DNA of 64,000 nt, from assembly GCF_901000735.1 (NCBI RefSeq), contig NC_081541.1, positions 5,077,021 to 5,141,020 on the forward strand. The letters are read 5' to 3'. The position numbers were made by a program, and so were the translations under genes. This document shows positions 48,411-60,399 of the stretch, piece after piece (the stretch's first letter is position 1; every line of letters starts with the position of its first letter). Source of the DNA: Corylus avellana (Eukaryota > Streptophyta > Magnoliopsida > Fagales > Betulaceae). The notes below the pieces were generated by a model, which did not search any database, was not told where the DNA came from, and saw only the letters and a list, made by a program, of their open reading frames with translations.

Positions 48411-50665
48411 CTAGACTGTTGCTGGATTCTTTGACAATATCCCGTTATTGCGACTGGTGTCGATTGATTTAGTAGTGTCCGTGATTGGTAGTTCTTGGCT
48501 GCCACTTTTCTCATCGATTTCTATCACTTTTGAGATAATTGGAACATCTTTGCTTTTACCCCATACGACAGTGTAAAGGCCGAAGACTATGAGAATGGCT
48601 CCAATTACACTGAAATATATATAAACAAACATTATATATATGTAAAATTTGGAAAGATTAATGAAGAGCATTAATATTATATATACCTTCCAAGGTGGAT
48701 TTGCTCAGCTAAAATAATGGAGCCAAGAGCAGCAGTGATGATCATGCAGAGTGGGCTAAAAGATGTAACGAACACAGGGCCACGAAGCTTGCTTACAAAT
48801 CCTTGTACATAATATGCGATTCCCGAACAAACTATCCCCTGATTGTAACATTTTTCAAAAGATATTTAAAGCTGAATCTTTTCATGTGTACGTATAATAT
48901 GCATGCATGTAGTTATTGCAGAATAAAGGATAGATTCGTGAGCATGGGATCGATGCTATATATATATATATATATATATATATACTTACAGAATAAACAG
49001 CGGCAAGAAGCCTGGAGTCCCATCCAATGGCCCAGACGCTCATGTCACGTTCCATCACAAGCGTCACAATTGAACCTTCCAACATGCCCATCAAGCATAT
49101 CCCAGCTGTGAGAGACAGCGCCGCAGGGTACTTCTTCAACGTAAATGACTGAGAATTACCCACAAGATAATTTCATTAAAAAATAAAATAATAAAATAAT
49201 GGATTAATGTGTAATTAATTAATTAAACTGACTTGGAGAATAAAGAAAGCCGCCCAGCCACAGCAACTGCCTATGAGCATTAGCGTGCCAGTGATCCAAT
49301 GCTGATCGGCGGATTCAGCGCTGGTTTTGTGGTGGCTTTGGCCCCGGCCGCTAATGAAATCAAGGATGGGGCCTTTGTACAACGTCATCACCATTGCTCC
49401 CATCACCGCTATTACTGTGCCCACCACTTTGGCGGCGCTGTGTAATTTCTTGAAATTCACTGTCTCTAGCCTGTACATGTTATTTTGCGTAATCGATCAT
49501 TAAAATTTAGCATGAATATTCCAGGAAAAGTACTGAAACACCTGATACTAATTTTATTTTATTTTTTATTATTTAAATTAAAAGAGTAATATTATTTTAC
49601 ATGCAACTGGCCCCTGGGGTGTCTATTTTGTGGACCCAGTGTGAGCCAATTGCTGTCTCGTAACGCTACATGATGATATGGCTTTTCATTAATTAATTAA
49701 TTTGCATATTAATTAGTGAATGATGACGTACGTACATAAATTAAAATGAAACTAGCTTGTACCTGAAGATGATTGCCATTATAAAGGTTATTGCGGGGAG
49801 CATATTGAAAATGGCAGCTGAAAATGTGGCTGACGTGTACTTCATCCCCAAATAATACAAGTTCTGATCAAGCACCGGCCTGCAGCAGGTAATAAACCAA
49901 TATTAGACCTTTATTCATGTTTTACTACCTCTTTTTTCTTCCTAATAAATGATTTTCACAGCCCCCCACCCAAAAAAAAAAAAAAAAAAAAAAACTAAGA
50001 ATCAAGAAATTAATTAATTAGCTGTTAATTTCCAGTTTAAAAGTTAACTATATTTAATTAGCAAACCCATTGAGATTTTTTTTTTTTTTCCAGAGAATTC
50101 ATGAATATTCCTAGATATATAGTTAGTCTCTGTAAACGTATATATAGACATCTTTCAACCAGAAAATTATGGCGGCTTTGCATATGCTGATCATCATATG
50201 CAATAGTCCATATGCAGAATACCATTAAGTGATTTCATGTCCATGAAATAACAGAATCCCCATCCAAATTAAAGAATTTAATTATCTTGATTAAAAAAAT
50301 AAATAAATAACAGAAGATTATATATATGCATCATGCATGCATGCCTATATACGTACAGTCATAAATACCTACACAAACAAGTACCAGATAATTAAACGCA
50401 TTCATGATATATATATATATAAACAACTAAATAAGGTATATATTTAGAGCATTACTCCAGGAAACCAAGGGCGACAATTCTGAGGAAGATGGGCAGAGTC
50501 ATCTTAGGTCTGATTTTCCTGCGCGCAAAAAGAAGAGAAAACAAAATCAATATTCATTAAATTGATAAAGAAAATAACGTAGAAGGGAATCTAGCTAGTT
50601 CAAATATCAGTATATATATATATATATATGCGCACGTGTGAGTGAAAGAGAGAAAGAGACTTTTC
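48411..50665 (-). CDS. UMAMIT/WAT1-related transporter alpha, copy 2 (exons 2-7 plus 5 bp of exon 1)
   Basis: Exons are (50665-50661), 50518-50456, 49879-49763, 49470-49233, 49148-48990, 48838-48687 and 48609-48411 (stop). This is the most complete alpha copy. Exon 3 reads KYTSATFSAAIFNMLPAI, unlike beta. Against copy 1 only a few residues differ (KSGSQ against KSGTQ; ILSKNPATV against ILLKNPATV), so it is an allele or a very recent paralogue. The N gap removes almost all of exon 1. The frame is open throughout, with no sign of decay. Confidence 0.9.
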
Positions 50666-50765
50666 NNNNNNNNNNNNNNNNNNNNNNNNNNNNNNNNNNN
50701 NNNNNNNNNNNNNNNNNNNNNNNNNNNNNNNNNNNNNNNNNNNNNNNNNNNNNNNNNNNNNNNNN
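50666..50765. other. Assembly gap, 100 N
   Basis: Exactly 100 N. It joins alpha exon 1 on the left to beta intron 5, inside a (TA)n microsatellite, on the right. Confidence 0.99.
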
Positions 50766-50798
50766 TATATATATATATATATATATATATATACTTAC

Positions 50799-50987
50799 AG
50801 AATAAACAGCGGCCAGAAGCCTGGAGTCCCATCCAATGGCCCAGACGCTCATGTGACGTTCCATCACAAGCGTCACGATTGAACCTTCCAACATGCCCAT
50901 CAAGCATATCCAAGCTGTGAGAGACAGCTCCGCAGGGTACTTCTTCAACGTAAATGACTGAGAATTACCCACAAGATAATTTCAACT

Positions 50988-51018
<31 letters not shown>

Positions 51019-52711
51019 GGATTAATGTGTAATTAATTAATTAATTAATGAATTAAACTGACTTGGAGAATAAAGAAAGCCGCCCAGCCACAGCAACTGC
51101 CTAGGACCATTAGCGTGCCGGTGACCCAATGGTGATCGGCGGATTCGGCGCTGGTTTTGTGGTGGCTTTGGCCGCGGCCGCTAATGAAATCAAGGATGGG
51201 GCCTTTGTACCACGTCATTACCATTGCTCCCATCACCGATATTACTGTGCCCACCACCTTGGCGGCGCTGTGTAATTTCTTGAAATTCACTGTCTCTAAC
51301 CTGTACATGTTATTTTGCGCAATCATTAAAATTTAGCATGAATATTCCAGGAAAAGTACCGAACTGATCGATTTTATTTTATTTTTTATTATTTAAATTA
51401 AAAGAATAATATATTATTTTACATGCAACTGGCCCCTGGTGTGTCTATTTTGTGGACCCAGTGTGAGCCAATTGTTGTCTCCTAACGCTACATGATGATA
51501 TGGCTTTTCATTAATTAATTAATTTGCATATATATATTAGCGAACCATGACGTAAGTAAATAAGTTAAAATGAAACTAGCTTGTACCTGAAGATGATTGC
51601 CATTATAAAGGTTATTGCGGGGAGAATATTGGCAGTGGCAGATGCAAATGTGGCTGACGTGTACTTCATCCCCAAATAATACAAGTTCTGATCAAGCACC
51701 GGCCTGTAGAAGGTAATAAACCAATATTAGACCTTTATTCATGTTTTACTGCTTCTTTTTTCTTCCTAATAAATGATTTTCACAGCCCCCCACCCCCCAA
51801 AAAAAAACCTAAGAATCAAGAAATTAATTAGCTGTTAATTTCCAGTTTAAAAGTTAACTATATGTAATTAGCAAACCCATTGAGATCGCTGGATTTGTGC
51901 AGAGCAGTCTTTTTTTTTTTTTTTTTCCAGAGAATTCATGAATATTCCTAGATGTATAGTTAGTCTCTGTAATTTTGTAAAGGTATATATATAGACATCT
52001 TTCAACCAGAAAATTATGGCGGCTTTGCATATGCTGATCATCATATGCAACAGTCCATGCAGAATACCATTAAGTGATTTCATGGTGTCCATGAAATAAC
52101 AGAATCCCCATTCAAATTAAAGAATTTAATTATCTTGATTAAAATAAATAAATAAATAACAGAAGATTATATACATGCATCATGCATGCATGCCTATATA
52201 CGTACAGTCACAAATACCTATACAAACAAGTACCAGATAATTAAACGCATACATGATATATATATACACACACATGTAAACAACTAAATAAGGTATATAT
52301 TTAGAGCATTACTCCAGGAAACCAAGGGCGACAATTCTGAGGAAGATGGGCAGAGTCATCTTTGGTCTGATTTTCCTGCGCGCAAAAAGAAGAGAAAACA
52401 AAATTAATATTCATTAAATTGATAAAGAAAATAAAGTAGAAGGGAATCTAGCTAGTTCAAATATCAGTGTATATATATATGCGCACGTGTGAGTGAAAGA
52501 GAGAAAGAGACTTTTCAAGAACAATCGCAAAGGGAGCGATCACAAGCGTGGCAACAACATGACGATACGTGGCAAGTACGTAGTGGCTCATGCCTCGCTT
52601 CAAGGACACCAAGGAGATGATATACATTCCTGCGTAACCAAACTGCAAGGACACCATTGCCACGTAGGGTTTAGCCTTATTAATGGCTTCGGAAGACATC
52701 CCAAACGCCAT
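50799..52711 (-). CDS. UMAMIT/WAT1-related transporter beta, copy 2 (exons 1-5), with alpha-like exon 1
   Basis: Exons are 52711-52512, 52375-52313, 51703-51587, 51300-51063 and 50957-50799, all in frame. Exons 2-5 and introns 1-4 match beta copy 1. Exon 1 from about 52604 rightwards (MAFGMSSEAINKAKPYV) and the whole 5' flank instead match alpha copy 3 at 61158-64000. Exons 6-7 are lost at the gap. This is a beta/alpha chimera, real or produced by assembly. Confidence 0.88.
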
Positions 52712-55450
52712 CGTTCTCTCTCTCTCTCTTGCTCTTACTTCTTATAATTTGTGGCTGCCACCACCAAAACGAGAAACAGCCTTCTTATAGACAAGAAAAA
52801 AGCAAAGAGAAAAAAATAAAGAAAGAAAACCCCTTTATGCACTATACCAACACAAGTCGAAAGCATTTCCTGTCACACTCTCTCTTGGATTCCCTTATCC
52901 ATTGAATTAATACGTCCGCATTATTAATATATATTCCTTTTTTTTTTTTTCTTTTTTGTGGGTGAAAAAACACCATATTACAAACAAACTAGAATCGTCG
53001 CTGTGGATCTTTATGATGATAATAATGTTTGCCTTTTATTTATTTTATTATTTTAATGGGAAGTGTGGGATTCGATTCATTGACCACCAAATAGAAATTA
53101 GGCTAAGTGCACTATCGTCATGCATGTGGGGTTACATATATATGTGTAACGTTTTTGGAGAGTGGCGCTATAGGTGCTACGAAGATGAGTGAGTGGGTAC
53201 ATACGTACACCATTTCTAAAAGATACAATCATTGGATTCGGGGATTTACTCTAATTAATGCAAGTATATCTCATTCAAGATTAATGTTAGTGCAGATGAC
53301 GTGGTTAGTAGTTAATTTTCCAAACTCACTCATCAAAAAATCAACTTATATATATCTTCAGCTTCAGCTTTAGATCATATTGTGTCAAAAGCATGATAAG
53401 ATTTACTGTACCTAATTTTGTCTTTTTTTTTTTTCTTTTGACTTTGATCAATTAATTAGCTACAAAAAAAAAAAAAATTAAAAAAAATCCCAATAAATCA
53501 AACATTTTCAGTTTACTTAATTAACTAGTCTCAATTGATATTGGATTAACGATGATGAGCTTAGCTTTTTCTTTTCTTTTTTTGCTACCCTTCGTTTTTT
53601 CTGTTAATGATATGGGTTTCATGTTATAATATATATATATAGTTACGTTTGGAGCAAGCAAGCCAACAACTGCTCATTCCTCTCTATTAAAAAGCTTTCA
53701 CGTTATGATGTCTAATCAATCATCCAAATGAAATATTCTCAGTTTTTGTACATTTTTTGGCCACCAATATATATGACAGATCGAGTAGCTAGGGAATATT
53801 TATGCCAGCCCTTGATCAGTGTTTCCAGTATTGTATTCTTTTTCTCCCGATCAAGCAAGTGTATGTGTGCAGTGTGTTTGAAAGTATATATTGCAAGATG
53901 CCTTTCCGTAGAGATATTGACCTGCATAGGAGATTTTACCGCGTACGTTGTTAATTATTATTAGTAACCATTAAAAGATAGAGTTGGAAAATCTCCGTAT
54001 TGTATAAATTGTACAATATTATTGGAGGATATTGACTTTGGAGATTCTCACCAATTGTATTCTTCTATGAATAAAAGACATGGGCCGGGGCGGGGGGACA
54101 AAGTTTCAGAATCAAAGTTGGTGCTTTCGTGTTTGGACTCCAACAAAAATCAGGTGGGAGGAATCCCACCTTACAAAATGGGATGAACAATACAGATGGG
54201 TTACATCCGGCGTGGTAGGTATGGAGCCATCAGCCATATAAAATAATCACTTTTGATTCACTGTATATAATGGATAGATGTGGTTAAGAATCATCCACAA
54301 ATTAAAAAAGAAAAAAAACCGAAGACATTCTCATCTCAATAGACTCAATTGCATGCCAACACATCATATATATCGAACATGAGTGGCATTGTGGAAATGC
54401 ATTGAGCCTAAATTAATTCGGGTTTGTCTTATTCTTATTTGTAGAAAATTCTTAATTATAAATCAACTTCTAAAATTGATATATATTTTTTTAAGTTATA
54501 TATTGATCAAAAAAAAAAAAACATATATTTCTCACATACTAAAAGACACAAATCACTTTTAAAAGTTGATTAATTTGTAAGAAACTCTTTAATTATGCAC
54601 AATATTAAAACCTTTAACATATAATTAATTAAGAGAAAAAACTAAAAAGTTGTATATATATATATATATATATATATTGTTTTCTTATCATGGAATTTAT
54701 CATAATGGACTAGGCAACATTATGTTTGCCTAGTCCATCGATTCATCTATTCAAAACCGGGAGGTCGTGATCAGTACAATATACATTATAGCACATTGAA
54801 TCCCGACCAATAGAAAGATAAGTAATGCTTTTAGAACACTGATTTCTTCCAAACTGACCAATAGAAAAATGGCCGCCAGCTGCCTGAAAGAGTATTGAAT
54901 CCCGACTCATCCAAAAAGACATTTCTCATCACTTACGTCACCAATTGGACCTAATAGTACTTCTGCCATGCATGCATTAAGCTTTGTCTGTGACATGTTC
55001 TTGGGAAGGAACCAAATAACAAAAAGACATGTGGACTGGAAAAAACGAGTTAGAAAGGATTGACATATCTTATCTCTCCAAGTGACGTGGTTTCCGAAAA
55101 GGGAAACTAACAATATTTCCTCTTGGTCAGAACCCAATAATTTTTGTTCACCATTTTACTCCAATTAACAAACTAGCATCTCAAGAAGAAACTTTGAAGC
55201 ATTCACATTAATTAGCTTCACCAAAGTTGTTCAAAGACAACAAATCATCCCCCCTCACCCTCACCATTTTGCTGAAATTGTTTTATGTGTCAACGGTGCT
55301 CAGCAAATTTGCTTGTGAGTGTAAAATAATAATCCCCACATTAGAAATATACAAGAAGTATGAGTTATTAATAGAGTATTGTTGGGCTCAAATCTATGAG
55401 TTTAAGCTTTTGAGTTGTGTAGCGTCTTAACATACTATATTATGAACTCA
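52712..55450. repeat. 5' flank shared with 61266-64000 (offset 8554)
   Basis: Open reading frame positions and the text agree at a constant offset of 8554 over about 2.7 kb, with no indel. I noticed one base change (C at 55407, G at 63961). No gene is recognised. Contents include T/A runs near 53426 and 53464, a (TA)n run at about 54651-54677 and a palindrome with GACTAGGCAA and TTGCCTAGTC near 54709-54737. Confidence 0.9.
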
Positions 55451-55752
55451 CTAAAAAAGACTCCCCAATATATTATTCTTCCAAAACTATACGAGGCTAA
55501 TAACTTATCATGGGCAGTATTTTAATTTGAGGTATTTAGGCTATGTACCTACCCGAAATAAGTGAATCTCATAGCCTCTTTCTCATACACTACCTAAATT
55601 CATATAAAATTCAGACAAGCTTATTGAAATCCTTAATTTCATGCCTCACTACAAAAATTAAAAAATAAAAAAATTAAAAAAAAAATTAAAAAAAAAAAAT
55701 CCCACATATAGTGACTCTTGGAAGATAATGTTTTAAGCCCAAAAAACATCAA

Positions 55753-55865
55753 TTTTTTTTTTTTTTTACATGTCTACACAAGGGAAGAGGGAGGGAAGAT
55801 TTGAACTAGTGATTTCCACTTCATGAGGCGTGGTTCACAGCCGATTGAGCTATTCCTTGGAGACT
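55753..55865 (-). mobile_element. Short tRNA-derived SINE, minus orientation
   Basis: The T run at 55753-55767 is the reversed tail. On the minus strand TAGCTCAATCGGCTGTG fits a tRNA A box and AGTTCAAATCTTCCC a B box. The flanks AAAAAACATCAA and AAAAAAATCATT are similar but not identical. Confidence 0.65.
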
Positions 55866-56340
55866 AAAAAAATCATTATTTATGTAGTGACATTTGCATA
55901 GTGACTATTGGCAAAAAAAAAACTCTAAACATAATGATTGGATTCAATAGTGGTAACGTTTGTACAGTGAAAATGTCATTACAAGGTGGATCCCATGATC
56001 ATATATATGCAACCAAGTCTCGGTCATCATACACTGACACAAGTTAATTTGAAATGTTTTAAAATTAAGATTGATGGTGAGAGATGGTCGGGAGAGAAAA
56101 AACCAAGCATTTTAAATTGACAGGATCCATTAATGGGTCAGCAATTCTATTAATGGAGCTGCATGAATTAGGGAGTGGGTTTCAAGACAGTGGAACGTGG
56201 TTTCTGAGAGTGACATTGATGCCATCCCACTGACATAATTAAGCTAAAGCCAATGAAGAAGAAGACTAATATAACAAAACCACACCAAAGCTTTGATAGA
56301 TGATCATGACAACTATATTTATGATGAGATAACTTATATA

Positions 56341-56792
56341 GGGAGGTTGTACAAAATGTGAGTTTTGTACAATCAATCAGAAGTTGACACCTAAGCAAAC
56401 TTATTAAACTTAAGTGTTTTTTTTTAAAAAGCTTAACTACACTTGATTATATCACATATAAATAAAAAATTAATTGTTTATAAAAAATAAAAAATAAATA
56501 AAAAGAGAGAATTGAAGCTGGCCACTCCTCCCCCACTTGTGGTGGCCGACAGCCACCCCTAGTCCTAGGGGTGGCGGCGCGGCCACTCCCATGGCCTATG
56601 GGTGGCTCGCCAGCCACCCCATAGGCCATGGGGTGGCTGGCAGCCACCCCCAGCCCATGGGAGTGGCTCAACGGCCACTCCCAGCCACCCCATAGGCCAT
56701 GGGAGTGGCCGGCGAGCCACCCCAAGTTATGGGAGATGTGTCAGCTTCTTATTAATAGCACAAAAGGTGACTTTTGTGCAAAAAGTGCACCC
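56341..56792. mobile_element. TIR element with GGGTGGC-rich core
   Basis: Left-end TTGTACAAAATGTGAGTTTT and right-end (minus) TTGCACAAAAGTCACCTTTT are inverted. They continue inward to AGAAGTTGACAC and AGAAGCTGACAC. The core (about 56515-56735) is a block of GGCCACTCC/GGGTGGCT words like that of the element at 27391-27978. Target duplication is not clear. Confidence 0.65.
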
Positions 56793-57326
56793 AAGTTGCT
56801 CTCATTTATGATATACACAAGGAACTATTATTGTCGTATTATTGGTATTTCCTTAGCCTCTCATTTATACTTTGGATAGTGACATTAACGTACATAATTC
56901 ACTCATAAAAAGGATATGCTCAAGTTCCTTTTTGTTATTATATATTTATGACCAGGAAGGTGATTTTATAGCACATATATAGGAGGCAAAAATATATGTC
57001 GGATTACATTAAGCTTGAGAGCTGAATTATGGCCATCAATCTTATACTTAATTAAGCACCATCAATTCGTACAACATTAGCTTTTCCAAGGCAATTTACC
57101 TTAATAAACGATGTTTAACAAAATTAGGTTATTCCAGGAATATCCGAATTTCATTAAAATTTGAGCAGCTTTTTTAGGAGGCCGAACCGTATCCTAGATT
57201 CCGTGGAGTATGTGAGCCCGGCAGCCTTCGATCTCCATGTGAGCTGCCTGGCCGTAGACAACAATTGCCACTTTCAAATAGTAAAGAGGAGCTAAGTGGT
57301 AGACAAAATTGGCTTTCTTTTTTCTT

Positions 57327-57495
57327 TCAAATATGGGTATCCTTGTTGGATTTCCTTACTTCTAGGCTTGCTGATCGCAATTTGTCTGTGATATGACCAT
57401 TGACCAATTTGGTGGTCACCGCCCTTTGCAGTGGTTGATGGCATGGGGCCATAATCTTTGCTCCCACTATGATGATAATGCCTCCAATTATTACA
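57327..57495 (-). pseudogene. Isolated UMAMIT last exon
   Basis: After an acceptor (GACGTCAG-like) the frame reads VIIGGIIIIVGAKIMAPCHQ and ends DTHI and a stop, with the same phase and position as exon 7 of alpha (VIGAILIVFGLYTVVWGK). The aromatic LYxVLWGK motif of the family is missing. No exon 6 could be found upstream as far as the gap at 59958. It is either a relic of another tandem transporter or the end of a gene whose other exons are too diverged to see. Confidence 0.6.
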
Positions 57496-57969
57496 CTGAC
57501 GTAAAATCAGAAGGAATATATAAATAAATCAACAAAGGAAATTAATTAAAACTAAAACTAGTGCTTAAATTAAGTTGCTGATCGATATTACTTAATTAAA
57601 TAGCAATTATTAAACATAATTCCACCAAAAAAATGCCCGGTATCAGAAGGAAGATACCGAGGTAATTAAAATCAGAAGAAAGATAGAATCCAACAAAAAA
57701 ATAAAACCAAAAATAATGCTTAAAGTTGATGATATTATTACTTAAATAACTTGCCAATGGATTTTCTTTTTGATATAAATATATATTTAAGATTACTTCC
57801 AGTGAAAGATATACGCATCAAAGCACCTAAGAATTAGGTTTATTTTATTCTAGAACGCGTGAAGTGGTGAATTTTATACTAATAATAATCGATTATAAAA
57901 TTTAACAAACTTTCTTAATCTTCATCAACTACGTTGTCTTATCTTCACAAGTGATTCGAATATTAAAAT

Positions 57970-58032
<63 letters not shown>

Positions 58033-59958
58033 CAGGTCTCTTTTAGTAGATTAATTTTAAAAAAAAATTATCAGATGCTCCAAAAGGAAGAAAATAAAAT
58101 AAAGAGTTCATGCATGAGATCAAACAGTAAAGTTCAATGAAATTAATTAGTTCATTTAATCAGTTCTATACACTCAATGGGCTTATCTTATTGTTAATTT
58201 GATGATTTCTTGAAGGTAGCCTAATCAACTTCTTTCAAGAAACCCACCTTTGCATTGAAGTAAAATGATTTTTTTTCAAAAAAACAAAACAAAATGGACC
58301 TTGGCTTAGAGGAAGAGAATATTTTGGCCCTAGCTAGCTAGCTTATTAATTGTTTCTGTTTTTTTTTTTTTTTTTTGAAAAATAAAAAATTACTTGCGAT
58401 TTAAAATTATTATTTCAGTTTCTATAAAAAAGAATCATTGCCTGGGTTTTTATATCTTTATGAATCACTCTCTCCATCCAATTACCCTAATGAAACCTTC
58501 GTTTAATGATGATTAATGATGATCTCACGCAAGCACCTCGCTAGATATATCATTAATGATGATCTCACGTATTCCTTCCAATTAGTACACTTCATACCCA
58601 CTAATTGTGAAACTTTTTAATTATATATTGAAAAAACAAAATTACCAAAATAAAAAAATTACAAAAGAAGAGAAAAAAAAGGTGGCGGGGCCGGCCACAA
58701 CCTCCACTCCTCTCCGGTTGGTGGTTGGGGGGTGGCGTGCCTTATATATGCACCTCCCTTATTTTGTTTTGTTTTTTTTTTTTGTTTTAATAGTCTTTTT
58801 AAGGATATAATTGAAATTTCACACAAGTAATAGTATAATGTGTTTAATTTGAATACGTGGCATTTACTAATTAAACTAGTGGTTTATAAGAAATAGAAGA
58901 TAGTAAAAAAATTGTACATCTAACGACCCTGATCATCTCACCGCCTACAAAGTTGAGTTGAAAAGACATTTTCGTTTGGGAATGCGCTTGTAATGGATAT
59001 TGAAAAGCAAGAAAATTATTGTCTAGTTGAGAAAGTTGTGATGGACTGTGTAGTGGCGCGCAAGAGATGTGATTCACCGGAATATACTACAAATCTGGAT
59101 TGAGAATGTAACATTCAAAGAATTAAACAAAGTATAGATCAAATTTGGCTTAAAAAAATTTCTCATTACATCTATAATATTGTTTTGCTAGAGCAATATG
59201 CTCTATTTTTATGAAATAAATGAAAAAGAAGCATTGTTATCAAAAAGAAAAGACCTATTTTCGTGAAATGGGGATAGGCTACTCCAAATAAGTAGCTGAA
59301 CAGCTAAAAATTTATTTGAGCAACAAATTCTTATATAAACTCTCTCAGAATAACTGTCCAAATTGATCCGAACGTACTTTCATGGCAGCTTGTTTTTGAT
59401 GACCAAACCATCTCAAAGGAGCCTGTCGAACACCAATGCCTATTTAGGGTCATCAGCACAATAAGCTTTGACATGGATTGATAGGCATGCTTAGCTTGAA
59501 CCATTGGAATAAGTAACTATATGTATATATGTGTATGCTTAATTGAAAGTTTGGCATATACCCTTTATATCCATAATTGAAACTTTAATGGAAAGTGACT
59601 TCACCATGAATGATAAAGTCTTTTTCCTTTTCCTTTTTGGTCCAATCGATAAATTATAGGTAGCAAGACTCAAATCAATTAAGTACATAATTTGGTTTTT
59701 ATATCACATAAAAATTGCCAATTAATTCTCATGTATACTAGCTAGGATAGTTTTCCAATAATATGCAAATGACACCGATTAATATGTACTCATTCCCAAG
59801 TAAAAGACTAAAAGTTACTACAAACTAATTTACAAACTAATGTGTTCGTCCATAATTGGTGAATTTGCTTAATTATTTTACTAATTATGATATTTCATGT
59901 CAATTTGAAAAACAATTTGTAGTAAAAGTTATAGCACCCCTAGCACCGGTACTTTTAT
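57496..59958. other. AT-rich intergenic DNA before gap 3
   Basis: No gene recognised. A (TA)n microsatellite lies at 57974-58031. A 60-bp GC-rich patch (58679-58740, GGTGGCGGGGCCGGCC words) resembles the cores of the TIR elements at 27391 and 56341. Two near-identical AATGATGATCTCACG words occur near 58516 and 58554. Confidence 0.6.
57974..58031. repeat. (TA)n microsatellite
   Basis: About 29 TA units without interruption. Two of the three scaffold gaps lie at or near shorter TA runs, so such loci seem to break this assembly. Confidence 0.95.
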
Positions 59959-60058
59959 NNNNNNNNNNNNNNNNNNNNNNNNNNNNNNNNNNNNNNNNNN
60001 NNNNNNNNNNNNNNNNNNNNNNNNNNNNNNNNNNNNNNNNNNNNNNNNNNNNNNNNNN
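59959..60058. other. Assembly gap, 100 N
   Basis: Exactly 100 N. The sequence after it (AACGCTACATGATG) is the direct continuation of the end of contig 1 at 30811, judged by the uninterrupted copy at 49661-49662. Confidence 0.99.
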
Positions 60059-60159
60059 AACGCTACATGATGATATGGCTTTTCATTAATTAATTAATTT
60101 GCATATTAATTAGTGAATGATGACGTACGTACATAAATTAAAATGAAACTAGCTTGTAC

Positions 60160-60368
60160 CTGAAGATGATTGCCATTATAAAGGTTATTGCGGGGAGCAT
60201 ATTGAAAATGGCAGCTGAAAATGTGGCTGACGTGTACTTCATCCCCAAATAATACAAGTTCTGATCAAGCACCGGCCTGCAGCAGGTAATAAACCAATAT
60301 TAGACCTTTATTCATGTTTTACTACCTCTTTTTTCTTCCTAATAAATGATTTTCACAGCCCCCCACCC

Positions 60369-60399
<31 letters not shown>

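Larger units (their letters stand above)
43028..50665. repeat. Segmental duplicate of 26676-30811 (GGCT2 5' end to transporter alpha)
   Basis: From AAATAAATCATTGGATTATG onward the sequence follows 26676 rightward: GGCT2 intron 2, exons 2 and 1, promoter, spacer and the alpha gene. This copy has a MITE (43128-43300), a Mutator-like element (45166-46749) and about 1.3 kb of unrelated DNA (46923-48245), but lacks the TIR element of 27391-27978. It may be an allele or a paralogous block. Confidence 0.85.
55451..57326. other. Intergenic DNA of contig 3
   Basis: No gene seen. Contains a minus-strand SINE (55753-55865) and a GC-cored TIR element (56341-56792), listed separately. The rest is AT-rich. 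Confidence 0.6.

Noticed and set aside
54907..55137. 76-codon ORF repeated identically at 63461-63691
   Set aside because: Its repetition only reflects the duplicated flank. There is no domain or codon pattern to suggest coding.
56447..56811. Overlapping Gly/Trp/Pro-rich ORFs on both strands
   Set aside because: They are translations of the GGGTGGCC-rich core of a TIR element; open frames on both strands are a composition effect.
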